A DNA stretch of 64,000 nucleotides from Acidobacteriota bacterium (GCA_021788095.1 JAJYLB010000013.1:26401-90400), one strand, 5' to 3'; positions 15,510-25,261 are shown, numbered from the stretch's first letter. The notes: a model not told the origin generated them from the sequence alone. Numbers and translations are program-made.

Positions 15510-16757
15510 GTGGCGGATACACCCAAGAGCCCGGGCCTCCCGGTTTCCGGGCCACGCAGGAGAACCGAGCCTCACGAGGCAAAGGTAAAGCGCGCAGCCC
15601 CCTCCCGCAACGGCGAGCCCACGGGCCTCCTCGAATCCTGGGACCTGCTGCTTCTGCGGTTGTTCTTCACCGTGCTCTGCGTTGTGATCGGCTGGCATTT
15701 CCACCCGTTTGGGCTAAGCCGCACCGCAGGGGCGGTGTTCGGCCTCATCTTCGCCGTGTCCATCATTCTTTGCGAGCTGCGGGTGCGCCGGCTGAGTCTC
15801 CGGCGGTTGATCGGAGCGGGGGTTGGTTCGATTCTCGGGGTGCTGGGCGCCCTGCTCATCCACCTGGTGGTGAATATGACCACGATCCCGCCCGAGACGA
15901 AGTCGTTCGTGGGCATCGCCCTGGTCGTGGTACTCGGCTACGTGGGCCTGGTGGTGGGCGCGAACAAGGGCGCCATGCTCAACCTGCAGGCCTTCGGAGG
16001 CGTATTCGGCAGCGAGCGCTCCGCCGGCCACCACCCCGCCAAGATTCTGGATACCAGCGTCATCATCGATGGAAGAATCGCCGACGTGTGCGAGGCGTTT
16101 TTCCTGGAAGGACCGCTCGTCCTGCCTCGATTCGTGCTGCGCGAGCTGCAGCTGGTGGCCGACTCCTCCGATTCGCTCAAGCGTCAGCGCGGGCGCCGCG
16201 GCCTGGAAGTCCTCGAGCGGCTCCGGCAGCTCTCCGGCATGGAAGTGGAAATCGCCGAAGAGGATTTTCCGGAAGTGCCGGAGGTAGATCTGAAGCTGGT
16301 CGAGCTGGCGCGCCGGCGCGACGCCAAGATCATCACCAACGATTTCAACCTGAACAAAGTGGCTCAACTCCACAACATCGAAGTTCTCAACGTCAATCAG
16401 CTCGCCAACGCCCTCAAGCCCGTCGTTCTTCCGGGGGAGACGATGCGCGTCTTCATCTTGCGGGAGGGCAAGGAGCAGGGCCAAGGCGTCGGCTATCTCG
16501 ACGACGGGACGATGGTGGTGGTCGATGGCGCGCGGCGCATGATCAACAAGACCATCGACATGACCGTCACCTCGGTCCATCAAACCAGCGCGGGCAAGAT
16601 GATCTTCGGCCGGTTCGACGACCGGGCCGAAGCCGCCGCCCGCCCGCCCGCCAAGGAACAGCCGAACCTTCCCGCGGATCGCAGCGAGGCTCCGGTGGCT
16701 GACCGCGACCGCGAACTTCGACCGCGCCCCATCTTTCCGGAAACTTTCCGCCGCTAA
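15510..16757 (+). CDS. Membrane PIN-TRAM domain protein (YacL family)
   Basis: The 415-residue protein has an N-terminal membrane part with about four hydrophobic segments (residues 45-150), then a PIN-fold nuclease domain starting ILDTSVIIDGRIADVCEAF (acidic Asp181 and Asp187) with IITNDFNLNKVA, and a TRAM RNA-binding domain toward the end (GYLDDGTMVVVDGARRMI). Proteins of this plan occur widely; a ribonuclease role is inferred from the fold, and the target RNA is not known. The start is GTG at 15510. The last ~45 residues are a charged linker. Confidence 0.88.
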   Translation: MADTPKSPGLPVSGPRRRTEPHEAKVKRAAPSRNGEPTGLLESWDLLLLRLFFTVLCVVIGWHFHPFGLSRTAGAVFGLIFAVSIILCELRVRRLSLRRLIGAGVGSILGVLGALLIHLVVNMTTIPPETKSFVGIALVVVLGYVGLVVGANKGAMLNLQAFGGVFGSERSAGHHPAKILDTSVIIDGRIADVCEAFFLEGPLVLPRFVLRELQLVADSSDSLKRQRGRRGLEVLERLRQLSGMEVEIAEEDFPEVPEVDLKLVELARRRDAKIITNDFNLNKVAQLHNIEVLNVNQLANALKPVVLPGETMRVFILREGKEQGQGVGYLDDGTMVVVDGARRMINKTIDMTVTSVHQTSAGKMIFGRFDDRAEAAARPPAKEQPNLPADRSEAPVADRDRELRPRPIFPETFRR

Positions 16758-16771
16758 CCCGGCCTTCGGGG

Positions 16772-17410
16772 CTAGGCGGTAAGGATACGGGGAGATTCGG
16801 TCGCCGGGCGGGGAGCCGGAAGTTCGGACCGCAGGAAATCCAGGAAGGCATGGGATCGCGGGCGAACCGTATCGGTTTCCTGCGCGCCCAGGCGCAGCAG
16901 GAAGACCAGCACCTCGAGGATCTCGCCATCCTTGACGGCGGCGAAACCGGCGTGCTCGGCTTGCGCCTTCTTGTATTCGGCAAGGGACCCGGCCAATCGA
17001 GAGTAGAGGTCGCGGGCGAGCGCGCCGGCCGGAGCGGCTTCGTAGTAGATACCCGCCTGCAAGGTCCGGTAGGTTTCCGCCAGGGCGGCGATGGCCTGGA
17101 GAGCATCGGCGTCGGTCGAGCGCGGCTCGCGCGCCGCGTCGAGAAGGGTTCGGCCGAGCAGAACGACCAGATCCTGCTGCCGTTCGATCCGATCGAGGGA
17201 AACGCGCATTTCGGGATAAGGAAGGCGCTCGGGAGGAAGAGGCTGGCGATGTTCCCGCTCGTAGCGCCGTGCGGCCACCAGATGCGGGCAATCGAAAGGG
17301 CAATCGATCGTGACTTCACGATAGGTGCCGCAGCATACCGCGCAAATCGTTTGGCCCTCGGCGGGGCAGAATCGTTTCGCCTTACGCTGGCGGCAAAGCG
17401 GGCAAGTCAA
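16772..17410 (-). CDS. Uncharacterised protein with cysteine-rich zinc-binding N-terminus
   Basis: I do not recognise a named family. The first 44 residues contain eight cysteines and a histidine (MTCPLCRQRKAKRFCP, ICAVCCGTYREV, DCPFDCPH), spaced as two or more zinc knuckles. The rest of the 212 residues is helical, with no catalytic motif. There are no membrane segments and no signal peptide. It converges on the PIN-TRAM gene with a 14-base gap. The Cys array suggests a structural zinc site or nucleic-acid contact, but that is inference only. Confidence 0.7.
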   Translation of the reverse strand: MTCPLCRQRKAKRFCPAEGQTICAVCCGTYREVTIDCPFDCPHLVAARRYEREHRQPLPPERLPYPEMRVSLDRIERQQDLVVLLGRTLLDAAREPRSTDADALQAIAALAETYRTLQAGIYYEAAPAGALARDLYSRLAGSLAEYKKAQAEHAGFAAVKDGEILEVLVFLLRLGAQETDTVRPRSHAFLDFLRSELPAPRPATESPRILTA

Positions 17411-17539
17411 TAGGGCTCCTCGGGATTCGCCTTATGATGGCACAACCCTGAGGGAAGATGGAAAGAGGTAAGAGAAGGCGCGGACGCTCTCGCGCCGGCG
17501 CGCCTTCCCCAAGACTTCGTTTTCCGCAGCCCGACGCCC

Positions 17540-18229
17540 TTAGGACTTGAGTCGGGGCGAGTGCTGATTGAGCACGCGAATCAGCGTGGCCGCGCTGCCC
17601 GGCATGGTAGCTTCCCCCGCGAGGATCTGGTCCGGAGTGCGGCCCTTGCCGTAAAGCTGCTGGTTGGCATCGCCATCCGGCCCCAAATAATCGCCGGCAA
17701 GCGAGATGCCTCCAAACAAGCCTCGCGACCGCGAGTAGCTGAGAATCTCCGAACGCATGTAGGCGTCGGTCGAAGCCTGGGCGTTGCGGCCCACGGGCCC
17801 CGCGGCCGCCGAGGCGTCGGCCCCCAACTTGACTTTGTTGCTCAGGAGGGAGTGGGCGCCGCGGTTGTTCATGACGAGCAGCAGGTAATCGGTGGCTTGG
17901 CCCCCGATCTGGAGACCGAAGCTACCGCCTCCCAGCATCATCATGACGGGAGGACCCCACGGTCCGTCGAAGTTCTTGCCCCCGCGGCAGGTCATCTCGC
18001 CGCGGCCGTAGCTGCCTCCGAAGACGAAGGCGGCCTTGACCACCGAAGGCAGAACGATCACGCACCGCGCTTTGTCGAGCAAACTCTGCGGCACGTCTTC
18101 CGGGATATTCAGGATTTCCGTTAGCACCACAGCGCTATTTTCGAGCCGCTTTTGGACAGCGGTATCCTTGGCCATCGCGGGGACAGCCAGGATCGCGGCC
18201 AAGATCACAATCCATGCCTGTTTCATCAT
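17540..18229 (-). CDS. Exported SYLF-domain (Ysc84/DUF500) protein
   Basis: The 229-residue protein has a signal peptide (MMKQAWIVILAAILAVPAMA) and a SYLF domain that fills the rest. Typical segments are SLLDKARCVIVLPSVVKAAF, FGGSYGRGEMTCR, WGPPVMMMLGGGSFGLQIGG, DYLLLVMNNRGA and EILSYSRSRGLFGGISLAG. SYLF domains bind membranes or phosphoinositides in eukaryotes; the bacterial secreted members have no settled role. It stands alone, divergent from the carboxypeptidase gene. Confidence 0.85.
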   Translation of the reverse strand: MMKQAWIVILAAILAVPAMAKDTAVQKRLENSAVVLTEILNIPEDVPQSLLDKARCVIVLPSVVKAAFVFGGSYGRGEMTCRGGKNFDGPWGPPVMMMLGGGSFGLQIGGQATDYLLLVMNNRGAHSLLSNKVKLGADASAAAGPVGRNAQASTDAYMRSEILSYSRSRGLFGGISLAGDYLGPDGDANQQLYGKGRTPDQILAGEATMPGSAATLIRVLNQHSPRLKS

Positions 18230-18352
18230 GTGTTCTCCCAGAGGCGGGGAACAAGGCAGACGTTCCCGCCGAAGCGATTGACGACCTTACTCTAGTGAGA
18301 TGGTACTTTCCCCCCGGGGGCTGCCTGGGCGCCGAGCGCCCTCGCTGTGAAT

Positions 18353-18358
18353 TATAAT
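18353..18358 (+). promoter_or_regulatory. Consensus -10 TATAAT close to the dacB start
   Basis: TATAAT ends 13 bases before the dacB ATG, so the transcript would begin within a few bases of the start codon. No ribosome site is seen there. Confidence 0.45.
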
Positions 18359-18371
18359 CGCCCACGAGCCC

Positions 18372-19967
18372 ATGCCATCGAGAAATTCGAAGGACGTTTG
18401 GATCCGGCCTCTCCTCATCCTGTGCTGCGCGGGTGCCTGGTGCCTGCTGGCGCTGCCTTCGCGCGCCGCGGGGCCGGGATTGGCCCCGGCCCCGCAGAGC
18501 CCACGGGCGGCGGGGCTCCAGGCGAGGCTCGCGAAGATCCTTGCGGGTCCCGAAGCCCGCCGCGCGGACTGGGGCATCCTGGTCGCCGACGAAACGAGCG
18601 GCGAAACGTTGTACGAGCTTCACGCCAACCGGTTTTTCACTCCCGCATCGAACGCCAAGCTTTTCACCGTCGCGCTCGCCCTGGCCGATCTCGGCCCCGG
18701 CTTCCGCTGGCGAACCACGCTGGAGACCAGCGGCCGGCTCGATCCTGAGGGAACCCTCGAAGGCAATCTGGTGCTGGTAGGCCGCGGGGATCCCAATTTA
18801 TCGAACCGCGTATTCCCCTTCGGCGGCCACGTGCAGGTGGATGGGCCTCCGGACAAGGTGATTGCCGATCTCGTCGATCAACTAGCGGCTCGGGGAGTGA
18901 AACGGATCGCCGGCGACGTGGTGGCCGACGACACCTACTTCACCTACGACCGCTATCCACCGGGTTGGAGTATCAGCGATCTGGCAACCACGGACGGCGC
19001 CCCGGTCAGCGCCCTCGTCCTGGATGACAACAACCTGAAAATCGACGTCACGCCGGGCATCGGCATCGGCGCTCCCGCTTCGCTCGAAGCGCTCCCTTGG
19101 GGCGGGTACTACCAACTGCGCGACCACGTACTGACGGTGCGCCGCGGCCTCGATGCCCAACTCAGCGTGAGCCGCCAGCTCGATTCCCTCGACGTGGCGG
19201 TGACGGGCCAATTGGCGGTGGGGAGTCCAGCCCAGCAACTTTACTTGCCCATCGAACAGCCATCGCGCTACATCGCGGGATTGCTGCGTTATTTACTTTC
19301 CCAACGCGGGATCACGGTCGACGGAGGGATTCGCACCGAGCACTTGTTGCCCGACCAGACGCCGCCTCGACCCGCGGTCCGCCAAGTGCTGGCCCAACAC
19401 GAGTCGCCGACCCTGGCGGAAGCGGTGCGCTATCTGATGAAGGTGAGTCAGAACTTGCACGCGGAGTGCCTGCTGCGCACGGTGGCGCACGAGCGAACGG
19501 GAGCGGGATCGCTCGAAAACGGCCTGGCCGTGGAGCGCGAGTTCCTCGCGCAGCTCGGCCTCGCCGACGAGGTGACGCTCTCCGACGGCTCGGGCCTTTC
19601 CCGGTACGATCTGGCGACGCCGCAGGCGGTGGTGAGCTTGCTGCGTTACGCGGCGCGGCAAAGCTGGTCGTCCGTCTTCCTGGACGCTCTGCCGGTGGCC
19701 GGCCGCGACGGCACGCTCGAGGACCGCATGCGGGGCACGCCGGCCGCGGGGCGCGTCTTCGCCAAAACGGGAACCCTCCTTCACGACAATGCCCTCTCGG
19801 GCTACGCCACCACGCTGGGCGGCCGGCGCGTCGTCTTCTCGATCTTCGCGAACAATACGCCGCCTCGCGCCAAGTTCGATCCGCTCCTCGACCGCGTTGC
19901 CGAAGCGATTGTCGAGGGCTCGGGCCGGGGGCCGAAGGGCGCGCCCACCACGGGGCGCCGGAGATAA
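18372..19967 (+). CDS. dacB: D-Ala-D-Ala carboxypeptidase/endopeptidase, PBP4 (S13) family
   Basis: This periplasmic penicillin-binding protein trims and cleaves peptidoglycan cross-links. A signal peptide spans about residues 1-32. The three active-site motifs are present: SNAK (Ser93-Lys96 in FFTPASNAKLFTVA), SQN in LMKVSQNLHAECLL, and KTG in RVFAKTGTLLHD. The large insert between SxxK and SxN (about 110-350) is typical of class C PBP4 enzymes. The 531-residue length fits. The LOG-family gene follows within 25 bases. Confidence 0.94.
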   Translation: MPSRNSKDVWIRPLLILCCAGAWCLLALPSRAAGPGLAPAPQSPRAAGLQARLAKILAGPEARRADWGILVADETSGETLYELHANRFFTPASNAKLFTVALALADLGPGFRWRTTLETSGRLDPEGTLEGNLVLVGRGDPNLSNRVFPFGGHVQVDGPPDKVIADLVDQLAARGVKRIAGDVVADDTYFTYDRYPPGWSISDLATTDGAPVSALVLDDNNLKIDVTPGIGIGAPASLEALPWGGYYQLRDHVLTVRRGLDAQLSVSRQLDSLDVAVTGQLAVGSPAQQLYLPIEQPSRYIAGLLRYLLSQRGITVDGGIRTEHLLPDQTPPRPAVRQVLAQHESPTLAEAVRYLMKVSQNLHAECLLRTVAHERTGAGSLENGLAVEREFLAQLGLADEVTLSDGSGLSRYDLATPQAVVSLLRYAARQSWSSVFLDALPVAGRDGTLEDRMRGTPAAGRVFAKTGTLLHDNALSGYATTLGGRRVVFSIFANNTPPRAKFDPLLDRVAEAIVEGSGRGPKGAPTTGRRR

Positions 19968-19991
19968 GGCCGGAGCGAGGCCGCGCGATCC

Positions 19992-20600
19992 ATGCACACG
20001 ACCCGAAGGGAGGCCACCTCAGCCGGAAATCCCGTCGTCACCGTTTTCGGCAGCTCGCGCGCGCGCCCGGGTTCCCCCGAATACGACGAGGCTTGGCAAC
20101 TGGGCCGCGCCCTGGCCGCGCGCGGACTGGCGGTCTGTTCCGGGGGCTATGGGGGCGTGATGGAAGCCGTCTCGCGCGGGGCGGGCGAGGGCGGCAGCGA
20201 AGCGATTGGCGTGACCGCGAGCGCGTTTCGCGGGCACGCGAATCGCTGGGTCACGCGCGAACACCGCGTGGGAAGTTGGCAGGAGCGCCTTTTCGAGTTG
20301 GTGCGCCGTGGCGACGGCTACGCGGTCTGCCCCGGAGGCACGGGAACGCTGGTGGAGTTGGCCGTCGTCTGGGAGATGCTCAACAAGGGTTTGATGCGCG
20401 ACAAGCCTTTCGCCGTGCTCGGCCCCTTCTGGCTGCCGGTGATCGAGCGGGTGAGCGAAACGGAAACGGGCCGAAGCACCGAGGGCAGAACCCGCGGCGA
20501 CCGCTTGCTGTACCGCGCGAGTTCTCCGCTCGATGCCGCGCGATTCTTCGCCGAGCGGCTCGGAGCGGGCCTGGCCGGACCGCTTCCGGATCGCGGCTGA
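19992..20600 (+). CDS. LOG-family protein (TIGR00725-like nucleotide-binding fold)
   Basis: The 202-residue protein has a Rossmann-like fold with VVTVFGSSRARPGSPEY at the start, SGGYGGVMEAVSRGA, and the family motif PGGTGTLVELAVVWEM. LOG enzymes remove ribose 5-phosphate from nucleotides in cytokinin activation; in most bacteria the physiological substrate is unknown. It sits between dacB and mutS2 on the same strand with short gaps (24 and 10 bases). Confidence 0.85.
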   Translation: MHTTRREATSAGNPVVTVFGSSRARPGSPEYDEAWQLGRALAARGLAVCSGGYGGVMEAVSRGAGEGGSEAIGVTASAFRGHANRWVTREHRVGSWQERLFELVRRGDGYAVCPGGTGTLVELAVVWEMLNKGLMRDKPFAVLGPFWLPVIERVSETETGRSTEGRTRGDRLLYRASSPLDAARFFAERLGAGLAGPLPDRG

Positions 20601-20610
20601 GGGAAGAGCG

Positions 20611-23058
20611 ATGGCCCGACCGGCGGAAGCGCTCCTTGAATTCGACAATCTGCAGGAACTCCTGCTCGGGTTTTCCACCTGCGCTCCCGGCCAGCGCGCG
20701 CTCCAAGCCCTGCGCTTCTCGAGCGATCGCGAAGCGCTCGAAGCCGGTTTCGCGACGCTGGGAGAAGCGATCGAATCGCTCGCCGGCGGCACCGAAGCGG
20801 GTTTTGGCGGCTTGGCCGACCCCGCGCCTTGGATCGAGCAGCTCGAGCGTCCCGGGGTGACACTCGAACCGAAACTCCTCCTCGACGCCGCCGCGCTCGC
20901 GGAAATCGCTTACGGTGCGCGCCAGACCTGCTTCGCCGCGCGGGACCGCCGGCCGCGCCTCGCTCGGAGCGCCGCCGCGCTCGCCGATCTGAGGCCCGCG
21001 GCGACAGCCATCCGGCGAGCCATTCTGCCGAGCGGCGAGATATCCGACGACGCCTCTCCCCAACTCAAGCGGATTCGGGAGCGCCACCGGCGGCTGCGGG
21101 AGCGCACCCTGGAACTCCTGCGCGGGACGATGCGGCGGCTGGGCGAGACGGCCGGAGAACAGGGCTACGTCACGGTGCGGAACAACCGCTACGTGATTCC
21201 CGTGCGCGCCGCCGACCGCGGCGCCGCTCCCGGAGTCGTTCATGGCGCCAGTTCCACCGGCCAAACGCTGTTCGTCGAGCCGCTCGAAGCCGTCGAGCAG
21301 AATAACGAATTGGTGCGGCTCGCCGACGCCGAAGCGGCCGAAATCGCGCGGATCCTCGAGGAACTCACCGAGCGGCTTCGTAACCAACTGCCGCTCGTCG
21401 CACAAACCGTCGCGGCGCTGGGCGAATTGGATTCGGTTTTCGCCCGCGCGCGCTTTGCGCGCCGGTTCGATTGCGTCCTGCCCCGGTTTTCGGACGGCTC
21501 GCGCCTGCACCTGGAAGCCGCCCGCCACCCGGTGCTCGAGCAGGCGCTCGGCGCGCGCGGCCGGTCGATGGTTCCGATCTCTCTCGAGCTGGGCGGCGCC
21601 GAAACGGTGATGGTGATCAGCGGACCGAACGCCGGCGGAAAGACGGTGGTGCTGAAGACGGTCGGGCTGGCGGCGCTTTGCGCGCAAACGGCCATTCCGG
21701 TAGCGGCGACTGCGGCCGAGTTACCGCTCGCCGACCGCGTGCTGGCCGACATCGGCGACGAGCAGTCGATCACCGCAGACCTCTCCACGTTCTCGGCCCA
21801 CGTCTTGAATCTCGCCGCCATGCTCGCCACCGCCAGCGACCGCTCCCTCGTGCTCATCGACGAAATCGGAACGGGAACGGCGCCCGAAGAGGGCTCGGCC
21901 CTGGCCATCGCGCTGCTCGAGGAATTTCGTGCCCGGCGCGCCCTGACGCTGGCCACCACGCACCACGACCGGTTGAAATCCTACGCTTTGGCCCATCCCG
22001 GCATGATCAACGCCGCCGTCGAGTTCGATACCGCCACCCTGGAACCGACTTACCGCCTGCTCGTGGGCCTGCCGGGAATCTCAAGCGGTATCGAGATCGC
22101 GCGACGGCTGGGGCTGCCGGCCGCCGTGGTGGCGCGCGCCCGGAGCGAGATGGCCCCGGAGGCGCTCGAAGCGGGCGCCTTGATCGACAACCTTCACCGC
22201 CTCGAGGAAGAGTTGCACCGGCGCCTCGGCGACGCCGCAGCCCAGCGACTGCGGCTCGAGGAAGAGCGCACGCGCCTGCGCACGGAATGGGTGGAGCGGC
22301 AACGGAAGCGAGTGGAGGAACTCGAACGGCAGTTTCGGGAGGCGCTGGCAAGGGTCGAAAAGGAAGTCGGGCGGCTCACCGCGGACGTCGAGGACCGCAA
22401 ACTGCGCGCGGCCCTCGAAAAGCAGGCGGCCAAGCGCCTGGGCGCCATTCGCTCCCAAGCGCGCGACGAGGCCGATGCGGTGGTGCTCCAGCATCGGGGC
22501 GAAATCCAGCAGGATCTCGGCGTCGCCGGCGAGGCTCCGGCCGCTCCCATCGACCCCGAACGGCTCGCCCCCGGAATGAAAGTGCGGGTGCGCGGACTGG
22601 CGCAGCCGGTGGTGGTGCGCCAGCGGCGGGACCGCAGCGTGGAGGTGCAAGCGGGTCCGCTGCGAATGAACGTTGGCGTCGAAGATGTCTTGGGAATCGC
22701 CGAGGAGCGGGGCTCGCCCGGCCCTCATCCCGTTTCGATGGTTCGGGATTCGGGACGAGAGGGCTCGGCTGGGTCGGCGCCGGCGGTTCGGGGGCCCATG
22801 CCGGAGGAAGCAGGCGACGAAATCCAGGTGATCGGCTGCCGGGTGGAGGAAGCGGTGCGGCTGGTCGACCGCTTTCTCGATCGAGCGGCGCTGGCAGGCA
22901 AGCCGAGAATCCGCATCGTGCACGGTTACGGCACGGGAGCGCTGCGGCGTGGCTTGGCCGAATTCCTGCGCGAGCATCCGCACGTCGAAGCAATCTCAGC
23001 CGAAACGCCCGAGCGGGGAGGCGAAGCGGTCACGGTGGTAACATTGCGGAGCGACTGA
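20611..23058 (+). CDS. mutS2: Endonuclease MutS2 with Smr domain
   Basis: MutS2 resolves branched DNA and, in some species, rescues collided ribosomes. The 815-residue protein has a MutS core and ATPase: Walker A ISGPNAGGKTVVLKTVGL, TADLSTFSAHVLNLA, Walker B VLIDEIGTGTAPEEGSALA and TTHHDRLKSYA. A coiled-coil region (about 520-640) rich in Arg/Glu follows, and a C-terminal Smr nuclease domain with RIRIVHGYGTGALRRGLAEF ends the protein. The ATG at 20611 has a GAGGGAAGAG site; an upstream in-frame ATG would overlap the preceding gene. Confidence 0.96.
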   Translation: MARPAEALLEFDNLQELLLGFSTCAPGQRALQALRFSSDREALEAGFATLGEAIESLAGGTEAGFGGLADPAPWIEQLERPGVTLEPKLLLDAAALAEIAYGARQTCFAARDRRPRLARSAAALADLRPAATAIRRAILPSGEISDDASPQLKRIRERHRRLRERTLELLRGTMRRLGETAGEQGYVTVRNNRYVIPVRAADRGAAPGVVHGASSTGQTLFVEPLEAVEQNNELVRLADAEAAEIARILEELTERLRNQLPLVAQTVAALGELDSVFARARFARRFDCVLPRFSDGSRLHLEAARHPVLEQALGARGRSMVPISLELGGAETVMVISGPNAGGKTVVLKTVGLAALCAQTAIPVAATAAELPLADRVLADIGDEQSITADLSTFSAHVLNLAAMLATASDRSLVLIDEIGTGTAPEEGSALAIALLEEFRARRALTLATTHHDRLKSYALAHPGMINAAVEFDTATLEPTYRLLVGLPGISSGIEIARRLGLPAAVVARARSEMAPEALEAGALIDNLHRLEEELHRRLGDAAAQRLRLEEERTRLRTEWVERQRKRVEELERQFREALARVEKEVGRLTADVEDRKLRAALEKQAAKRLGAIRSQARDEADAVVLQHRGEIQQDLGVAGEAPAAPIDPERLAPGMKVRVRGLAQPVVVRQRRDRSVEVQAGPLRMNVGVEDVLGIAEERGSPGPHPVSMVRDSGREGSAGSAPAVRGPMPEEAGDEIQVIGCRVEEAVRLVDRFLDRAALAGKPRIRIVHGYGTGALRRGLAEFLREHPHVEAISAETPERGGEAVTVVTLRSD

Positions 23059-23059
23059 G

Positions 23060-23166
23060 GATCGAGACTCGAAAAGCGAGATTTGAAAATCGGCAAACCC
23101 GGCGGCTTCGCGGGCCTCGAGTTTCGAGTTTCAGTTTTCGAGTTTCGAATTCCGGTTTTCCCGTCC
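23060..23166. repeat. TTTTCGA/TTTCGAG-rich spacer before dnaG
   Basis: The spacer is a string of short units such as GAGTTTCGAGTTTCAG and TTTCGAATTCCGG. A similar AT-rich tract occurs at 27030-27070. It is open in the dnaG frame from a TTG at 23083 but its translation looks unlike any DnaG N-terminus. Confidence 0.4.
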
Positions 23167-24984
23167 GTGGCTGAGCCTGGATCGATTGCCGAGCGCGTCA
23201 AGCAGCAGGCGGACATCGTCCGCGTGATCGGCGAATACGTTCGGCTGAAGAAGAGCGGGCAGAACTTCGTCGGGCTGTGCCCTTTCCATCAGGAGAAGAC
23301 GCCTTCGTTCGCGGTGCATCCAGCCAAGCAGATCTATCACTGCTTTGGCTGCGGCGCGGGAGGGGACGTGTTCCGCTTCGTGATGGAGATGGACAAAATC
23401 TCTTTTCCCGAAGCCGTCCGCGCGGTGGCCGAGAAGTGCGGGATTCCGCTTCCCGCCTGGCGCGGGCACGGCGGCCCGCAGGCGGCGCAGGCCACCGAGC
23501 AGCGGCGCGTGCTGGTCGAAATGCAGAAGGAGGCCGCGGCCTTCTTCCAGCGCCAGCTCGAGACGGCCGAAGGCCGCGCGGCGCGCGGGTATCTCGAGGA
23601 CCGCGGACTCGCCCCCGCCACGATCGCTCGTTTCGGGCTGGGCTGGGCGCCCTCGGGCGGGGAGTTGCTGGCGCGGCATCTGCGTTCGAGATTCCCGGCC
23701 GCCTTGCTCGACGCCTCCGGCTTGGTCTCGCGGGACCGCGGCGGGCACGCCTTCGACCGGTTCCGGCGGCGGGTGATGTTTCCCATCGCCACCGACGCGG
23801 GGCAGGTGGTGGCGTTTGGCGGGCGCGCGCTCGGCGACGAGATGCCGAAATACCTGAATTCGCCCGAGACGCGCATCTACACGAAGAGTCGCGTGCTGTA
23901 CAACCTGGACCGGGCGCGGGAAGCGATCCGGCGCGAAGGGTTCGCCGTTCTGGTGGAAGGCTATATGGACGCGATCGCGCTGGCGGAAGCGGGCGTCGAG
24001 AACGTGGTGGCCAGTTGCGGAACGAGCCTCGGCGACGCGCAAGCGCGTCTGCTGGCGCGCTTCGCGCGGCGCGTGGTGGTGAATTACGACGTGGACGCCG
24101 CGGGCCAAGCGGCCACGGACCGCTCGCTCGCCCTGCTGCTCGGCGCGGAATTCCAGGTGCACGTGCTGCTGCTGCCCTCGGCGGGCGACGCCAAGACCGA
24201 TCCCGACCAGTTCGTGCGGGAGCGCGGGGCCGCGGCGTATCGGGAACTGCTCGCGGGCGCGCCGCTCTACCTGGATTATCTGGTCGGGCGAGCGCGACGG
24301 CTGGATACGGGCGCGGTGGAAGGCAAGCTGCGCGCCGTGAATTTCCTGCTGCCTTACCTGGGGCTGCTGCCGAGCCCGCTCGCGCGCTCGGAATGGGCGA
24401 GCCGCGTCGCCGCCGAGCTTCGCGTGGATCAGACGGTGCTCCGGCAGTCGCTCGCGCAAGCGGCGGCGGAGCGGCGCCCGGAACTGAAGCCGGCGCCGGA
24501 GCTGCTCGCCCGCATCGGGCTCGCCGTGGCGGCCACGCCCGCCGAACGCCGCCTGTTGAAGATGCTCCTGGATGCCGATGCCCTGCGCGCGCGCCTGGCG
24601 GAGGAGATCCGCCGCGGCGATCTGCACCAAGGCCTCGAAACGGAAAAACTGTTCGCGGCTCTCGTCGACGCCGCCGCCGGCCCCGTGGGGCGAGGGAGCG
24701 CGGAAACGCTCGCCGCGCTCGGCGAGCGGCTCGAGGAGCGGGACCGCCGCCTCCTCTTCGAGCTGGCCTTCGAGAGCGCGGCCGAAGCCAGTTGGGAAGA
24801 AGCGGAGAGCTGCCTGGAAGTTCTCGCGCGCAGGAAGCTGGAAAGCGAGTTGCGATCGGTGCAAGCCGAGATCGAAACCTTGAAGGCGGGACGGGGAGAA
24901 GCGGGCGAACGCAAAGCGCAATTGCTGCGCCTGCTCGAGCGAAAGCAGTCTCTGCAGAAGTCGCTTCGCGGGCATGAGGAGTGA
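23167..24984 (+). CDS. dnaG: DNA primase DnaG
   Basis: DnaG makes RNA primers for replication. The N-terminal zinc-ribbon reads FVGLCPFHQEKTPSF and YHCFGCGAGGDVFRFVME (Cys-His-Cys-Cys). The TOPRIM core has FAVLVEGYMDAIALAEAGVE and VVVNYDVDAAGQAAT, and a C-terminal helicase-binding region follows. I start at the GTG at 23167 (605 residues), just before SIAERVKQQADIVRVIGEYV; a TTG 84 bases upstream lies in a simple-sequence tract and is less likely. No clear ribosome site is seen at either. Confidence 0.93.
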   Translation: MAEPGSIAERVKQQADIVRVIGEYVRLKKSGQNFVGLCPFHQEKTPSFAVHPAKQIYHCFGCGAGGDVFRFVMEMDKISFPEAVRAVAEKCGIPLPAWRGHGGPQAAQATEQRRVLVEMQKEAAAFFQRQLETAEGRAARGYLEDRGLAPATIARFGLGWAPSGGELLARHLRSRFPAALLDASGLVSRDRGGHAFDRFRRRVMFPIATDAGQVVAFGGRALGDEMPKYLNSPETRIYTKSRVLYNLDRAREAIRREGFAVLVEGYMDAIALAEAGVENVVASCGTSLGDAQARLLARFARRVVVNYDVDAAGQAATDRSLALLLGAEFQVHVLLLPSAGDAKTDPDQFVRERGAAAYRELLAGAPLYLDYLVGRARRLDTGAVEGKLRAVNFLLPYLGLLPSPLARSEWASRVAAELRVDQTVLRQSLAQAAAERRPELKPAPELLARIGLAVAATPAERRLLKMLLDADALRARLAEEIRRGDLHQGLETEKLFAALVDAAAGPVGRGSAETLAALGERLEERDRRLLFELAFESAAEASWEEAESCLEVLARRKLESELRSVQAEIETLKAGRGEAGERKAQLLRLLERKQSLQKSLRGHEE

Positions 24985-25261
24985 GGGGCGGCGGCGGGGG
25001 TGGTGTCTTACGGTACAGAGCGGTTGACGGTTTTTGACGAAATGTGTGTAATCTGGTTGGATTGACGGCTGGCGAATCTAGCCTGGGGCGGAGGGGCAGC
25101 GGCCACCGGCTTCTTCGTCGAAGCAAATCTGGGTCGAGATGGAGCGCTCGCCCGTGATCCCATCCGTGGTTCGCGATACTTCGACCTCCTTTCTTCGTGG
25201 CTCTGCATCTCGCCGTTCCGCGCGGGGCATGGGGCGCCGCAGCTAGAGTGGGAGACGAGCC
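24985..25261. other. Intergenic region upstream of rpoD
   Basis: No gene is seen in these 277 bases. Two TTGACG hexamers (25024-25029, 25034-25039) precede TAATCT (25049-25054); the first pair is spaced by 19 bases and may be the rpoD promoter. Confidence 0.3.
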
